Source: PRS1 sp965250265
GTDB lineage: Bacteria > Bacteroidota > Bacteroidia > Flavobacteriales > Flavobacteriaceae
Length of the DNA: 64,000 nt
Assembly (NCBI GenBank): GCA_965250265.1
Contig: CBDFNO010000014.1
Location: 663,163 to 727,162 of the forward strand
Direction of reading: 5' to 3'
Shown: positions 27,009-35,142 of the stretch, in pieces
Numbering within the stretch: the stretch's first letter is position 1
Layout of the letters: the number at the start of each line of letters is the position of its first letter
Program-made: the position numbers and the translations under genes
The notes under the pieces: model-generated
Databases searched by the model: none
Seen by the model: only the letters and a program-made list of their open reading frames with translations
Told to the model about the DNA's origin: nothing

Positions 27009-28352
27009 ATGAAAAACAAAATATTATTGTGGTCAATTACTGCAGCTTTAGCTGGATTTTTATTTGGATTTGATACCGTCGTAATATCGGGTGCCAATCA
27101 ACCAATTAAAAATTTGTGGAATACAACGCCATTATTTCATGGCACATTTATTATGTCGATGGCGCTTTGGGGAACAGTGATTGGAGCTCTTTTAGGAGGA
27201 ATACCCTGTGAGAAATTTGGACGCAAAAAAACATTATTCTGGATTGGTATTTTATATTTATTATCTGCACTGGGTTCTGCTTTTGCACCAGACCCTTATT
27301 TATTTTCATTCTTCCGGTTTATTGGTGGATTAGGTGTTGGTGCTTCTTCGGTGGCCGCACCAATTTATATATCAGAAATATCTTCATCTCAAAATCGTGG
27401 ACGACTAGTTGCTCTTTATCAATTTAATATAGTGTTTGGAATTTTTATAGCTTTTATTTCTAATTATTTACTAAAAGGAATTGGTGGAACTAATGATTGG
27501 AGATTGATGTTAGGAATTGAAGCTGTACCAGCATTAATTTATTCAGTTATGGTATTGGGAGTACCAAACAGTCCCAGATGGTTGGCAGTTAAAAAACGTG
27601 ACGATGAAGGCTCTCTACTAGTATTAAAGCTCATTTATAGTAAAGATAAAGCTCTTGAAAAGTTAAATGAAATTAAAGAACATATAACTTCAACTGTAAA
27701 GGGAGAAAATATTTTTAAGAAAAAATATAAAACAGTATTATGGTTAGCCTTTTTTATTGCATTCTTTAATCAGATGTCAGGTATAAATTTTGTCTTGTAT
27801 TATGCTCCTGAAATATTAGAGAGATCTGGTTTAGCGGTTAAAGAATCATTATTTAGTTCGATATCAATTGGAATCGTAAACTTAATTTTTACAATTATTG
27901 GTATTCGCCTTATTGATAAATTGGGTCGCCGACAATTACTAAAAATAGGTTCTATAGGATATATATTAAGTCTGGCAATGGTAGGTTGGTGTTTTTATAG
28001 TGATGCCAGTTCTTCTTTATTACTAGCTTTTATTTTAATTTTTGTAGCTTCACATGCCATTGGTCAAGGTGCCGTTATTTGGGTGTTTATTTCAGAAATA
28101 TTTCCTAATAAAATTCGTGCTTTTGGTCAATCGTGGGGAACAGGAACTCATTGGGTGTTTGCAGCTATTATAACCTTATTAACACCAATATTTTTAGATA
28201 AGAATGCAGGAATATTCAAGGACAATCCCTGGCCTATATTTGTCTTTTTTGCCTCAATGATGCTATTACAATTATTATGGGTAATCTTTAAAATGCCTGA
28301 AACAAAAGGAATTTCATTAGAAGAATTAGAAGAGGAATTAACAAAAGAATAA
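27009..28352 (+). CDS. MFS sugar porter (XylE/GLUT-type sugar:proton symporter)
   Basis: A 447-residue inner-membrane carrier of the sugar porter family with 12 hydrophobic segments. The family signatures are present: FGFDTVVISGANQ in helix 1, CEKFGRKK in the 2-3 loop, PNSPRWLAVKKR after helix 6, NQMSGINFVLYYAPEI in helix 7, DKLGRRQLLKIG in the 8-9 loop and MPETKG at the C-terminus. Such carriers bring in free hexoses or pentoses with protons. The PfkB kinase gene begins 6 bases after its stop, so uptake and phosphorylation are coupled. The operon diverges from GH65/GH130 around a shared LacI-type operator. A monosaccharide released by GH65 is the likely cargo, by context. Confidence 0.92.
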   Translation: MKNKILLWSITAALAGFLFGFDTVVISGANQPIKNLWNTTPLFHGTFIMSMALWGTVIGALLGGIPCEKFGRKKTLFWIGILYLLSALGSAFAPDPYLFSFFRFIGGLGVGASSVAAPIYISEISSSQNRGRLVALYQFNIVFGIFIAFISNYLLKGIGGTNDWRLMLGIEAVPALIYSVMVLGVPNSPRWLAVKKRDDEGSLLVLKLIYSKDKALEKLNEIKEHITSTVKGENIFKKKYKTVLWLAFFIAFFNQMSGINFVLYYAPEILERSGLAVKESLFSSISIGIVNLIFTIIGIRLIDKLGRRQLLKIGSIGYILSLAMVGWCFYSDASSSLLLAFILIFVASHAIGQGAVIWVFISEIFPNKIRAFGQSWGTGTHWVFAAIITLLTPIFLDKNAGIFKDNPWPIFVFFASMMLLQLLWVIFKMPETKGISLEELEEELTKE

Positions 28353-28358
28353 TTTGGT

Positions 28359-29240
28359 ATGCCATTTATAATTTGTTTTGGAGAAGTGCTTTGGGATGTA
28401 TTTCCGACTTATAAAGAAATAGGCGGCGCGCCGTTAAATGTGGCATTACGATTAAGTTCTATGGGTAATGATGTAAGTATGATTAGTAGTGTTGGAAATG
28501 ACAACGATGGAAAAAAGCTAATATCCTTTATTACATCTAATGCTATCAATGCCGACGAAATTCAAATTAATAAAGAGTTTGAAACAAGTCGTGTCAAGGT
28601 GATTTTAAACAAAAAAGGATCTGCTACATACAATATTGAATTTCCATGTGCCTGGGATAATATTCATTTAAACGAAGAGTTAAAGGAATTTGTAAAAAAA
28701 TCCGATGTTTTTATTTTTGGAAGTTTGGTGGCTAGAAATAAGGTTTCAAAACATACTCTTCTGGAACTGCTTGAAGTAGCAAAATATAAAATTTTTGATG
28801 TTAATTTAAGACCTCCTCATTATACAATGGATGTTTTAAGTAAACTCATGGAAGAAGCAAATTTTATAAAGTTTAATGATGATGAGTTATTAGAAATTTG
28901 CGAACAGTTAGAATTTTATTCTAGCGATATTGAATCCAATATTAAATTCATTTCAAAAACAACTAAAACAAGTAACATTTGTGTTACTTTAGGCAAAGAC
29001 GGAGCGATATTATTTATTTCTAATACTTTTTTTAAGAATTGTGGTTATCCAATTAAAGTTAAAGACACTGTAGGAGCAGGAGATTCATTTCTGGCATCTT
29101 TAATAATTGAACTCTTAAATAATAAACTTCCACAAGAAGCTCTAGATTTTGCATGTGCTGTTGGGGCAATTGTAGCGAGTAGTAATGGAGCAAACCCAAA
29201 AATAACAGAAAAAGATATTGACGATTTTATCAAAAAATAA
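28359..29240 (+). CDS. PfkB-family carbohydrate kinase (fructokinase-like)
   Basis: A 293-residue cytoplasmic sugar kinase of the ribokinase/PfkB family. The N-terminal MPFIICFGEVLWDVFP and GGAPLNVALRLSSMG (PfkB signature 1) and the C-terminal DTVGAGDSFLASL (signature 2, catalytic base Asp242) are intact. The GEVLWDVFP start is typical of fructokinase-like members. It would phosphorylate the hexose imported by the porter 6 bases upstream. The exact hexose is not determined by sequence. No hairpin terminator was seen after it. Confidence 0.88.
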   Translation: MPFIICFGEVLWDVFPTYKEIGGAPLNVALRLSSMGNDVSMISSVGNDNDGKKLISFITSNAINADEIQINKEFETSRVKVILNKKGSATYNIEFPCAWDNIHLNEELKEFVKKSDVFIFGSLVARNKVSKHTLLELLEVAKYKIFDVNLRPPHYTMDVLSKLMEEANFIKFNDDELLEICEQLEFYSSDIESNIKFISKTTKTSNICVTLGKDGAILFISNTFFKNCGYPIKVKDTVGAGDSFLASLIIELLNNKLPQEALDFACAVGAIVASSNGANPKITEKDIDDFIKK

Positions 29241-29645
29241 GCAACAATTTTAAATCTGACTCGTAGTTTTTGAAATTTCGAATTACCACTATTATCTATT
29301 CTTTAATGAAATAGCTCTAACATTAGGTCCTCAATCACTAAAGATATTTCATTTCAATAGATATTAAATTAAGAATATTTCAATTAACGAAAACGTTTTC
29401 GGAACTTTTATGGTTATTTTTCTTCAAAATTCATTGAATTCTAACAGAAAAATTCAATATTCGTTAAATTAAGGTAAATATCATCTATTTTTTATTAACT
29501 TATTCCCCCAAATATGTAGTAATCTATTTTATGTAATGAATGTTTGATATATTTCAAAAAATAAAAACAAACAAATTTGATTATTGTATTGTTTACTTTA
29601 AGCAAATAAAAGACCAAATATAAATTAATCAGAATTCAAATAAAT
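29241..29645 (+). promoter_or_regulatory. 405-bp regulatory region upstream of susC2
   Basis: No gene is seen. It contains the perfect LacI-type palindrome at 29388-29401, followed 13 bases later by TATTTTTC (29415-29422), one base off the -7 consensus. If that is the promoter, the susC2 leader is about 220 bases. The rest is AT-rich with no clear hairpin, and the TGTTGTCTA repeats of the susC1 region are absent, so the two SusCD operons appear to be regulated differently. Confidence 0.5.
29388..29401. promoter_or_regulatory. Perfect LacI-type operator palindrome upstream of susC2
   Basis: CGAAAACGTTTTCG is a perfect 14-bp inverted repeat centred on CG. It differs by one base from the site at 26893-26906, so a single LacI-family regulator probably links the GH65/GH130 operon, the sugar porter/kinase operon and the susC2-susD2 operon. 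No intact lacI gene is present in the window. Confidence 0.7.
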
Positions 29646-32633
29646 ATGAAAAACAAATTACTTAAAAAACTGATACTTCCGGTATTCTTTATAATAGGAA
29701 GTTGTATTTATGCTCAATCAGTCACGGGTGTTGTATCTGATGCTACTGGAGCATTACCAGGTGTAAACGTCCTTATAAAAGGAACCTCTACTGGAACACA
29801 AACTGATTTTGACGGAAATTATACATTAAATAATGTGTCTTCTGACGCTGTAATTATTTTTAGCTTTCTAGGCTATAAAACACAAGAAATTACAGTAAAC
29901 GATCAAACGGTAATTAATGTCCTTATGGAAGAGGATTTCGCAAACCTAGAAGAAGTTATAGTTACTGGTTATGGGTCGTCCATTAGAAAAGAAGTTACTA
30001 CTGCTATTACAAGTGTAAACGTAGAAGAATTTAATCAAGGTGTAATTAGTGATCCAACTCAATTACTCCAAGGTAAAGTTGCTGGGCTTAGTATCTATAA
30101 TAAAGGTGGTAATCCAAATTCAAACGGTACTATGCGGTTAAGAGGTATTTCTACTGTAGGTGGAAATACAGAGCCTTTAGTTGTGATTGATGGCGTATTG
30201 GGTCAATCTTTGAATAATGTAGATCCTAGTGATATCGAAAATATTACAGTATTAAAAGATGGTTCTGCGGCGGCAATCTATGGTACCCGTGGTTCTAGTG
30301 GTGTAATCTTAGTAACCACAAAATCAGGCAAGACAGGTCAAGATTTACAAATAACTTATACTGGACAGTTCGCAACTTCTTCTATAGGAAACCAAATAGA
30401 TGTTATGACTGCGAGTGAATTTCTTGCAGCAGGAGGTACAGATCTAGGAAGTACGACCGATTGGCTCGATGAGGTTACGCGTACAGCTTACTCTAAAACA
30501 CATAATGTTTCAGCAGTTGGAGGTGGTGAAAACTCTAGCTACAGAGTGTCAGTAAATTTTAGAGATACTGAAGGTATATTAGAAAATTCTGGTTTTGATC
30601 AGTTCAATGCAAGAACAAAATTTTCTGGAAAACTTTTGAATGATAAATTAAGATTCACTATTAACTCTTCATTAACACAGAGAGACAGTGAGTTTGGTTT
30701 TACTGAAGCATTACGATATGGCGTTCTCTATAACCCAACAGCTCCTATTTTTGGTGCTGATGCTCCTTTCGCATTTAATTCAGATCAATTTGGTGGGTTT
30801 TTCGAAACTTTAGGCCTTTTCGATAGTTTCAATCCTGTATCTATCGCAACTCAAAATAGAAATAATGGTGAGCAAAGTACGTTAACTTATAGTCTGGATT
30901 TTAAATATACTTTTAATAATGAATTCTCAGCCAACCTTAATTTTAGCGAACAGTCTGTTAAAAATAATACAGGACAATACCATCCAACAACCGATTTCTT
31001 TAGAGGAAATGCGTTAAGCCCTTTCAATAAAGGATTAGCAAGCTTTTTTACCAGTGAAAGTAGAAATAAAACTTTAGAGCTATATGGTACTTATAACAAG
31101 TCCTTTGACACTTTTGATTTTAAATTTACTGGTGGGTATTCCTGGCAGGAAAGTGATTATAATGAACATTTCTTTTCATTGGGTGATTTCCCTCCTGGTG
31201 TAGATTTTGACTTTAGTAATCAAATAGAGGCTTCACAAGATTTATTGGAAGCTGGTCGTATTATTGCCAATAGTGGTAGAAATGATGATGACCGAATTAT
31301 TGCATTCTTTGCACGTGCAAATGCTACATTTGACGATGCTATTTATTTCAATGCATCGATTAGAAGAGAAGGGTCAAGTAGATTTGGTGAAAACGAGCAA
31401 TGGGGTTATTTTCCTGCTGCTGCAATTGGTGCAGATTTAAATAACTATTTACAACTGGATAATATTGATTTATTTAAAGTGAGATTGGGTTATGGTGTTA
31501 CAGGTGCAATTCCACCTGGAGTCGGCCTATCTCAAACAACTTTTAATGTTAATAATGGAGCGAATGGTTTTGGTCCTGCTGCTACAGGGTTAGGTAACAG
31601 AAAGGCAAATCCTGATCTTAAATGGGAAGAGAAAAGAGAGATAAATTTAGGTTTTGAATTAAGTACTAATCGTTGGGCAGCTACTTTAGACCTGTATAAT
31701 AGAGATATTGTTGACTTTATTACTAGTGTAAACATTGATGCAGCAGCAAATGATGGGTTTACCAGTCAATTTCAAAATGGCGGCGAATTAAACACAAAAG
31801 GTCTTGAAATTAGTTTAAATTATGATGTTGTTAATAACGATAAAATCTCGTACAACACGGGTATTATATTTTCTACTTACAAAACAAAGTTAGAGAAGAA
31901 TACTGGTGGAGATAGAACTATAGCAAATTTAGGATCACCAGGACAGAATGACACAGCAATGATTTTAGTAAGAGAAGGAGAAGAAGTAGGTCAAATTTGG
32001 GGTCCTGTATTTACAGGTGAAGTAGATGGTAATGGCTCACAAATATTAGCTGATCTTAATGGTGATGGAGTTTTATTGACTGATCAAGGTAGTGCTTTAG
32101 CTGAGGATGGAGATTTTGCTGTGTTAGGTAAAGGTTTACCCGATTTCGAACTTGGTTGGACAAACCAAGTTACGTTTGGCAATTGGGATGTAAATGCATT
32201 TTTTAGAGGTGCTTTCGGGCATAGTTTAGTAAATACTTTCCGTGCATTTTACGAGCCAATAATTGGTTCTCAATCTTCTTATAACTTTATTAACACAGAG
32301 TTGGCAGATCCCAATATAACAAGTGCTCAATTTAGTTCTCATTATGTTGAGAAAGCTGGGTTTTTTAAGTTAGATAATCTATCGGTAGGTTATAACTTTG
32401 ATATAAATAACAGTTATATTAAAAATATAAGATTGTCCTTAAGTGGTCAAAACTTATTTACCATTACAAATTATACCGGATCTGATCCAGAACCAGCATT
32501 ACAAGATTTTGGTGCAGCGAGTAATGCAGATTTTGTAAATGCATCTCCAAATGTATTAGCTCCTGGAATTGATAGGCGTAATAATTACTTTTCGTCTACG
32601 ACTATAACATTTGGAATAAATATTAATTTTTAA
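29646..32633 (+). CDS. SusC-like TonB-dependent outer-membrane transporter 2
   Basis: A 995-residue SusC/RagA-type transporter. A signal peptide (LKKLILPVFFIIGSCIYAQS) precedes a carboxypeptidase-like domain (TGVVSDATGALPGVNV, about 23-105), the plug (LVVIDGVLGQSLNNV, ENITVLKDGSAAAIYGTRG, about 115-235) and the barrel ending in TFGININF. The sequence VLKDGSAAAIYG is the usual plug signature. The SusD partner starts 15 bases after its stop. It differs clearly from SusC1 along the barrel, so it should take a different ligand. A LacI-type operator stands about 245 bases upstream. Confidence 0.95.
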   Translation: MKNKLLKKLILPVFFIIGSCIYAQSVTGVVSDATGALPGVNVLIKGTSTGTQTDFDGNYTLNNVSSDAVIIFSFLGYKTQEITVNDQTVINVLMEEDFANLEEVIVTGYGSSIRKEVTTAITSVNVEEFNQGVISDPTQLLQGKVAGLSIYNKGGNPNSNGTMRLRGISTVGGNTEPLVVIDGVLGQSLNNVDPSDIENITVLKDGSAAAIYGTRGSSGVILVTTKSGKTGQDLQITYTGQFATSSIGNQIDVMTASEFLAAGGTDLGSTTDWLDEVTRTAYSKTHNVSAVGGGENSSYRVSVNFRDTEGILENSGFDQFNARTKFSGKLLNDKLRFTINSSLTQRDSEFGFTEALRYGVLYNPTAPIFGADAPFAFNSDQFGGFFETLGLFDSFNPVSIATQNRNNGEQSTLTYSLDFKYTFNNEFSANLNFSEQSVKNNTGQYHPTTDFFRGNALSPFNKGLASFFTSESRNKTLELYGTYNKSFDTFDFKFTGGYSWQESDYNEHFFSLGDFPPGVDFDFSNQIEASQDLLEAGRIIANSGRNDDDRIIAFFARANATFDDAIYFNASIRREGSSRFGENEQWGYFPAAAIGADLNNYLQLDNIDLFKVRLGYGVTGAIPPGVGLSQTTFNVNNGANGFGPAATGLGNRKANPDLKWEEKREINLGFELSTNRWAATLDLYNRDIVDFITSVNIDAAANDGFTSQFQNGGELNTKGLEISLNYDVVNNDKISYNTGIIFSTYKTKLEKNTGGDRTIANLGSPGQNDTAMILVREGEEVGQIWGPVFTGEVDGNGSQILADLNGDGVLLTDQGSALAEDGDFAVLGKGLPDFELGWTNQVTFGNWDVNAFFRGAFGHSLVNTFRAFYEPIIGSQSSYNFINTELADPNITSAQFSSHYVEKAGFFKLDNLSVGYNFDINNSYIKNIRLSLSGQNLFTITNYTGSDPEPALQDFGAASNADFVNASPNVLAPGIDRRNNYFSSTTITFGININF

Positions 32634-32648
32634 TAAAAAAATAATACT

Positions 32649-34253
32649 ATGAATCGTTTAATAAAATTAACATTCTTATTCAGTACGCTATTTTTAGCAT
32701 ACTCATGTACTGATTTGGACGAAGTTCTAGAAGATGAGTTGACGGATGAATTCGCTGATGATGGTGTTTCTGTAATAGATGGTGCTACAGATGGTGGAGT
32801 TTTACCTCCAGGGTCTTTAATAGCAGCATATAATGCACTTAGAAATGGCACTGCAGGTCATGGCTCCTACTATTCCATTCAAACAGTTTCTTCGGACGAA
32901 CAGACTATTGGAGCAAAAGGTGGTGACTGGTTTGATGGGGGAATTTGGGTACGTATGCACCAGCATACTATTAGTTCAGCTAGTGGACCTGTAAATGATA
33001 CCTGGAATAATGCTTATGGAGGTATAGGTGAAGTAAATTTAGCACTTTCAGGATCTTTATCACCTAATGAAGCGGCTCAAGCTAAAACAGTTAGAGCATT
33101 TCACTATTTGAGGTTATTAGATCTTTTTGGTAGAGTTAAAATAATAACATCTCCAGGTGGTGATGCACCACAATCTGATAGAACTACAGTATTCAATTTT
33201 GTAGAAAGTGAATTATTAAGTGCACTAGGCATAGCTGCTGTTACAGGTAGTATGGACTTATCAGGTAGTGCATTAGGTACAGGTTCAGAACCTTATATAG
33301 CCAATCAATTTGCTGCGCTAGGCTTATTAGCCAAACTCTATTTGAATGCTGAAGTATATACAGGTACTACGCATTATCAGGAAGCTGATTGGGCTGCTAC
33401 TTATATTATAGATAATGGTCCTTACCAATTATGTGGTGCAGGATGTTCTGTACCTAATCTTGCCCAAAGGCCTGCCGTTGCTTCCGATCCTGCTACTTTA
33501 GAAGGGTACGCAGCTGTATTTGCGCCAAACAATCAGTTTAATCCAGAAATGATTTGGTCTATTCGTTATGATGAAGTTAGTGCTGGTGGAATGAATTATT
33601 CTCAAATGAACATGCATTATAGTTCTCAATTAACTTATGGATTAGACGCACAACCTTGGAATGGATATCAAGTTCTTGAAGAATTTTATAATAGTTATGA
33701 TGGTACTGATGAAAGGAAAGTAGCAAATTTTTTAGAGGGTCCTCAACAAGATTTTGGTGGCAACGCTTTACTTGATTTTGCTGCAGATGATCCTGATCTA
33801 GTACTGAATTATACGCCAGCTATTAATGAATTAGTGCCTAATTCTATTAGAGAAAGTGGAACACGAGCCAAAAAATTTAGTTTTCAATTATTTGGCAGAC
33901 CTGATATGAACAATGATTATCCTATAGTTAGATTAGGAGATGTATACTTGATGCGTGGCGAAGCTAGAGCCAGAGAAGCTGGTAACTGGAGTTTAGCAGG
34001 GCCTGATGTTGATGTTATAAGAGATAGAGCTGGTTTAGCGCCTATGACCATTACTGCTGAAAGTTTCCTTGCTGAAAGAGGTAGAGAGATGTTTCAAGAG
34101 GCTACCCGTAGAACTGATCTTATTCGTTTTGGTAAATGGGGTGATTCTTGGTGGGAAAAAACAAATAGTGATTCTTTTAGAACAGTGTTCCCTATTCCAC
34201 AAAATCAAATAGATGCTTCTGGTGGTAGTTTAACACAGAACACTGGTTATTAG
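32649..34253 (+). CDS. SusD-like outer-membrane lipoprotein 2
   Basis: A 534-residue SusD-family lipoprotein (MNRLIKLTFLFSTLFLAYSC, Cys20), the glycan-binding lid for SusC2. Family segments are NDTWNNAYGGIGEVNLAL, AKTVRAFHYLRLLDLFG, VRLGDVYLMRGEARAREAG, IRDRAGLAPMT, ERGREMFQEATRRTDLIRFGKWG and FPIPQNQIDASGG, followed by the terminal NTGY shared with SusD1. It is shorter than SusD1. It lies 15 bases after susC2 and is closed by a strong terminator at 34292-34325. Confidence 0.94.
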   Translation: MNRLIKLTFLFSTLFLAYSCTDLDEVLEDELTDEFADDGVSVIDGATDGGVLPPGSLIAAYNALRNGTAGHGSYYSIQTVSSDEQTIGAKGGDWFDGGIWVRMHQHTISSASGPVNDTWNNAYGGIGEVNLALSGSLSPNEAAQAKTVRAFHYLRLLDLFGRVKIITSPGGDAPQSDRTTVFNFVESELLSALGIAAVTGSMDLSGSALGTGSEPYIANQFAALGLLAKLYLNAEVYTGTTHYQEADWAATYIIDNGPYQLCGAGCSVPNLAQRPAVASDPATLEGYAAVFAPNNQFNPEMIWSIRYDEVSAGGMNYSQMNMHYSSQLTYGLDAQPWNGYQVLEEFYNSYDGTDERKVANFLEGPQQDFGGNALLDFAADDPDLVLNYTPAINELVPNSIRESGTRAKKFSFQLFGRPDMNNDYPIVRLGDVYLMRGEARAREAGNWSLAGPDVDVIRDRAGLAPMTITAESFLAERGREMFQEATRRTDLIRFGKWGDSWWEKTNSDSFRTVFPIPQNQIDASGGSLTQNTGY

Positions 34254-34291
34254 AATTAGAGTGTTAATTTGAATTATGTTTAAATACAAAT

Positions 34292-34325
34292 AAAAAGGGT
34301 TGTTCTTTGTGAACAACCCTTTTTT
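34292..34325 (+). terminator. Strong terminator after susD2
   Basis: A perfect 9-bp stem GGGTTGTTC/GAACAACCC with a 5-base loop, flanked by A5 before and T6 after. It ends the susC2-susD2 operon and is nearly symmetric, so it could work in both directions. Confidence 0.88.
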
Positions 34326-34354
34326 ATATTCTACATATTTATAAATAGATTAGA

Positions 34355-34885
34355 ATGAAAAGAATTATTTTGTTATTAGCACTGTTCTTAACTTTAGTTA
34401 CTGCTAATACCCAAAATTTAATTATTACCGATACGATATACAGAGATGGTATATATCGAACATTTGAGGAATTCAAGTTTAATAAGCCTTCGATTGAATT
34501 TGATTACAATGTAGTAATTAAAACTCATAACTATAGTAAATTTAATATTGCTCAACAGGTGGCATTTTATAAGATTATGATAAGTAAAAAGATTGGAAAA
34601 TCAATAGGAAATGTTTTTGGCTTTAGTAACGGTAATAATGTATATATCAATGACCATTCACCTAAATTAAGTCCAAAAATCGAATTTTCGAAAATTGAAT
34701 ACTTTGGTATCTATTGTTATTATAAAGAAATCTATAACCAAACTGTTTATACTAAAACTTCAAGAGCGGAGAAAAATATAAAAGATTCAAAAAATATTCA
34801 CATTTCAAACAATGTACGAAATGTTAAATATAGAAGTACAGCAAGTAACGAAGGTCGATTAGTCGAAAAAAATAATAAATATTGA
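34355..34885 (+). CDS. Hypothetical exported protein, probably frame-interrupted at its 3' end
   Basis: The 176-residue frame starts with a signal peptide (MKRIILLLALFLTLVTANTQN) followed by a mixed, Lys/Asn/Tyr-rich chain with no known motif. After about residue 140 the composition becomes low-complexity (NIKDSKNIHISNNVRNVKY). The frame ends at 34885, but a well-formed reading frame in the next phase runs on to 35033 and the two meet at an A7 run (34866-34872). Loss of one A would fuse them into about 225 residues. So the gene is either a pseudogene, contains a sequencing error, or uses frameshifting. It follows the susD2 terminator and precedes the FG-GAP array. Family and function are unknown. 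Confidence 0.55.
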   Translation: MKRIILLLALFLTLVTANTQNLIITDTIYRDGIYRTFEEFKFNKPSIEFDYNVVIKTHNYSKFNIAQQVAFYKIMISKKIGKSIGNVFGFSNGNNVYINDHSPKLSPKIEFSKIEYFGIYCYYKEIYNQTVYTKTSRAEKNIKDSKNIHISNNVRNVKYRSTASNEGRLVEKNNKY

Positions 34886-35033
34886 TTCTGGCGAGATCAC
34901 CATTTTAAAAGTTAAAAGTCTTAGAAAGTTAATTGCGAACAATAAAGAACTACTTGATGAATTTAATAATGATTCTCATCGGAGTGATAAATTAAAGCAA
35001 TACTTAATAAGATATTTGAGCAGCGATAATTAG
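34863..35033 (+). pseudogene. Shifted-frame continuation of the 34355 gene
   Basis: In the phase one base ahead of the 34355 frame, codons from 34863 to the TAG at 35031-35033 encode a protein-like segment without a start codon: INIDSGEITILKVKSLRKL and NNKELLDEFNNDSHRS, then LKQYLIRYLSSDN. The helical, charged pattern looks like a real C-terminus, and it joins the upstream frame exactly at the A7 run. Confidence 0.5.
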
Positions 35034-35142
35034 AATAATTTATCGTTAAAAAAGTATAAATTTTATGTCTTTTTTTGTACTTATCCAAAGTTTTCGCATA
35101 TTTTTATAAACCACTATCTATTGAATTTTTAAACATAGCTTA

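Noticed and set aside
35089..35098. GTTTTCGC upstream of FG-GAP copy 2 as a third LacI-type operator
   Set aside because: Only one half-site is present; the left half does not mirror it, unlike the sites at 26893 and 29388.
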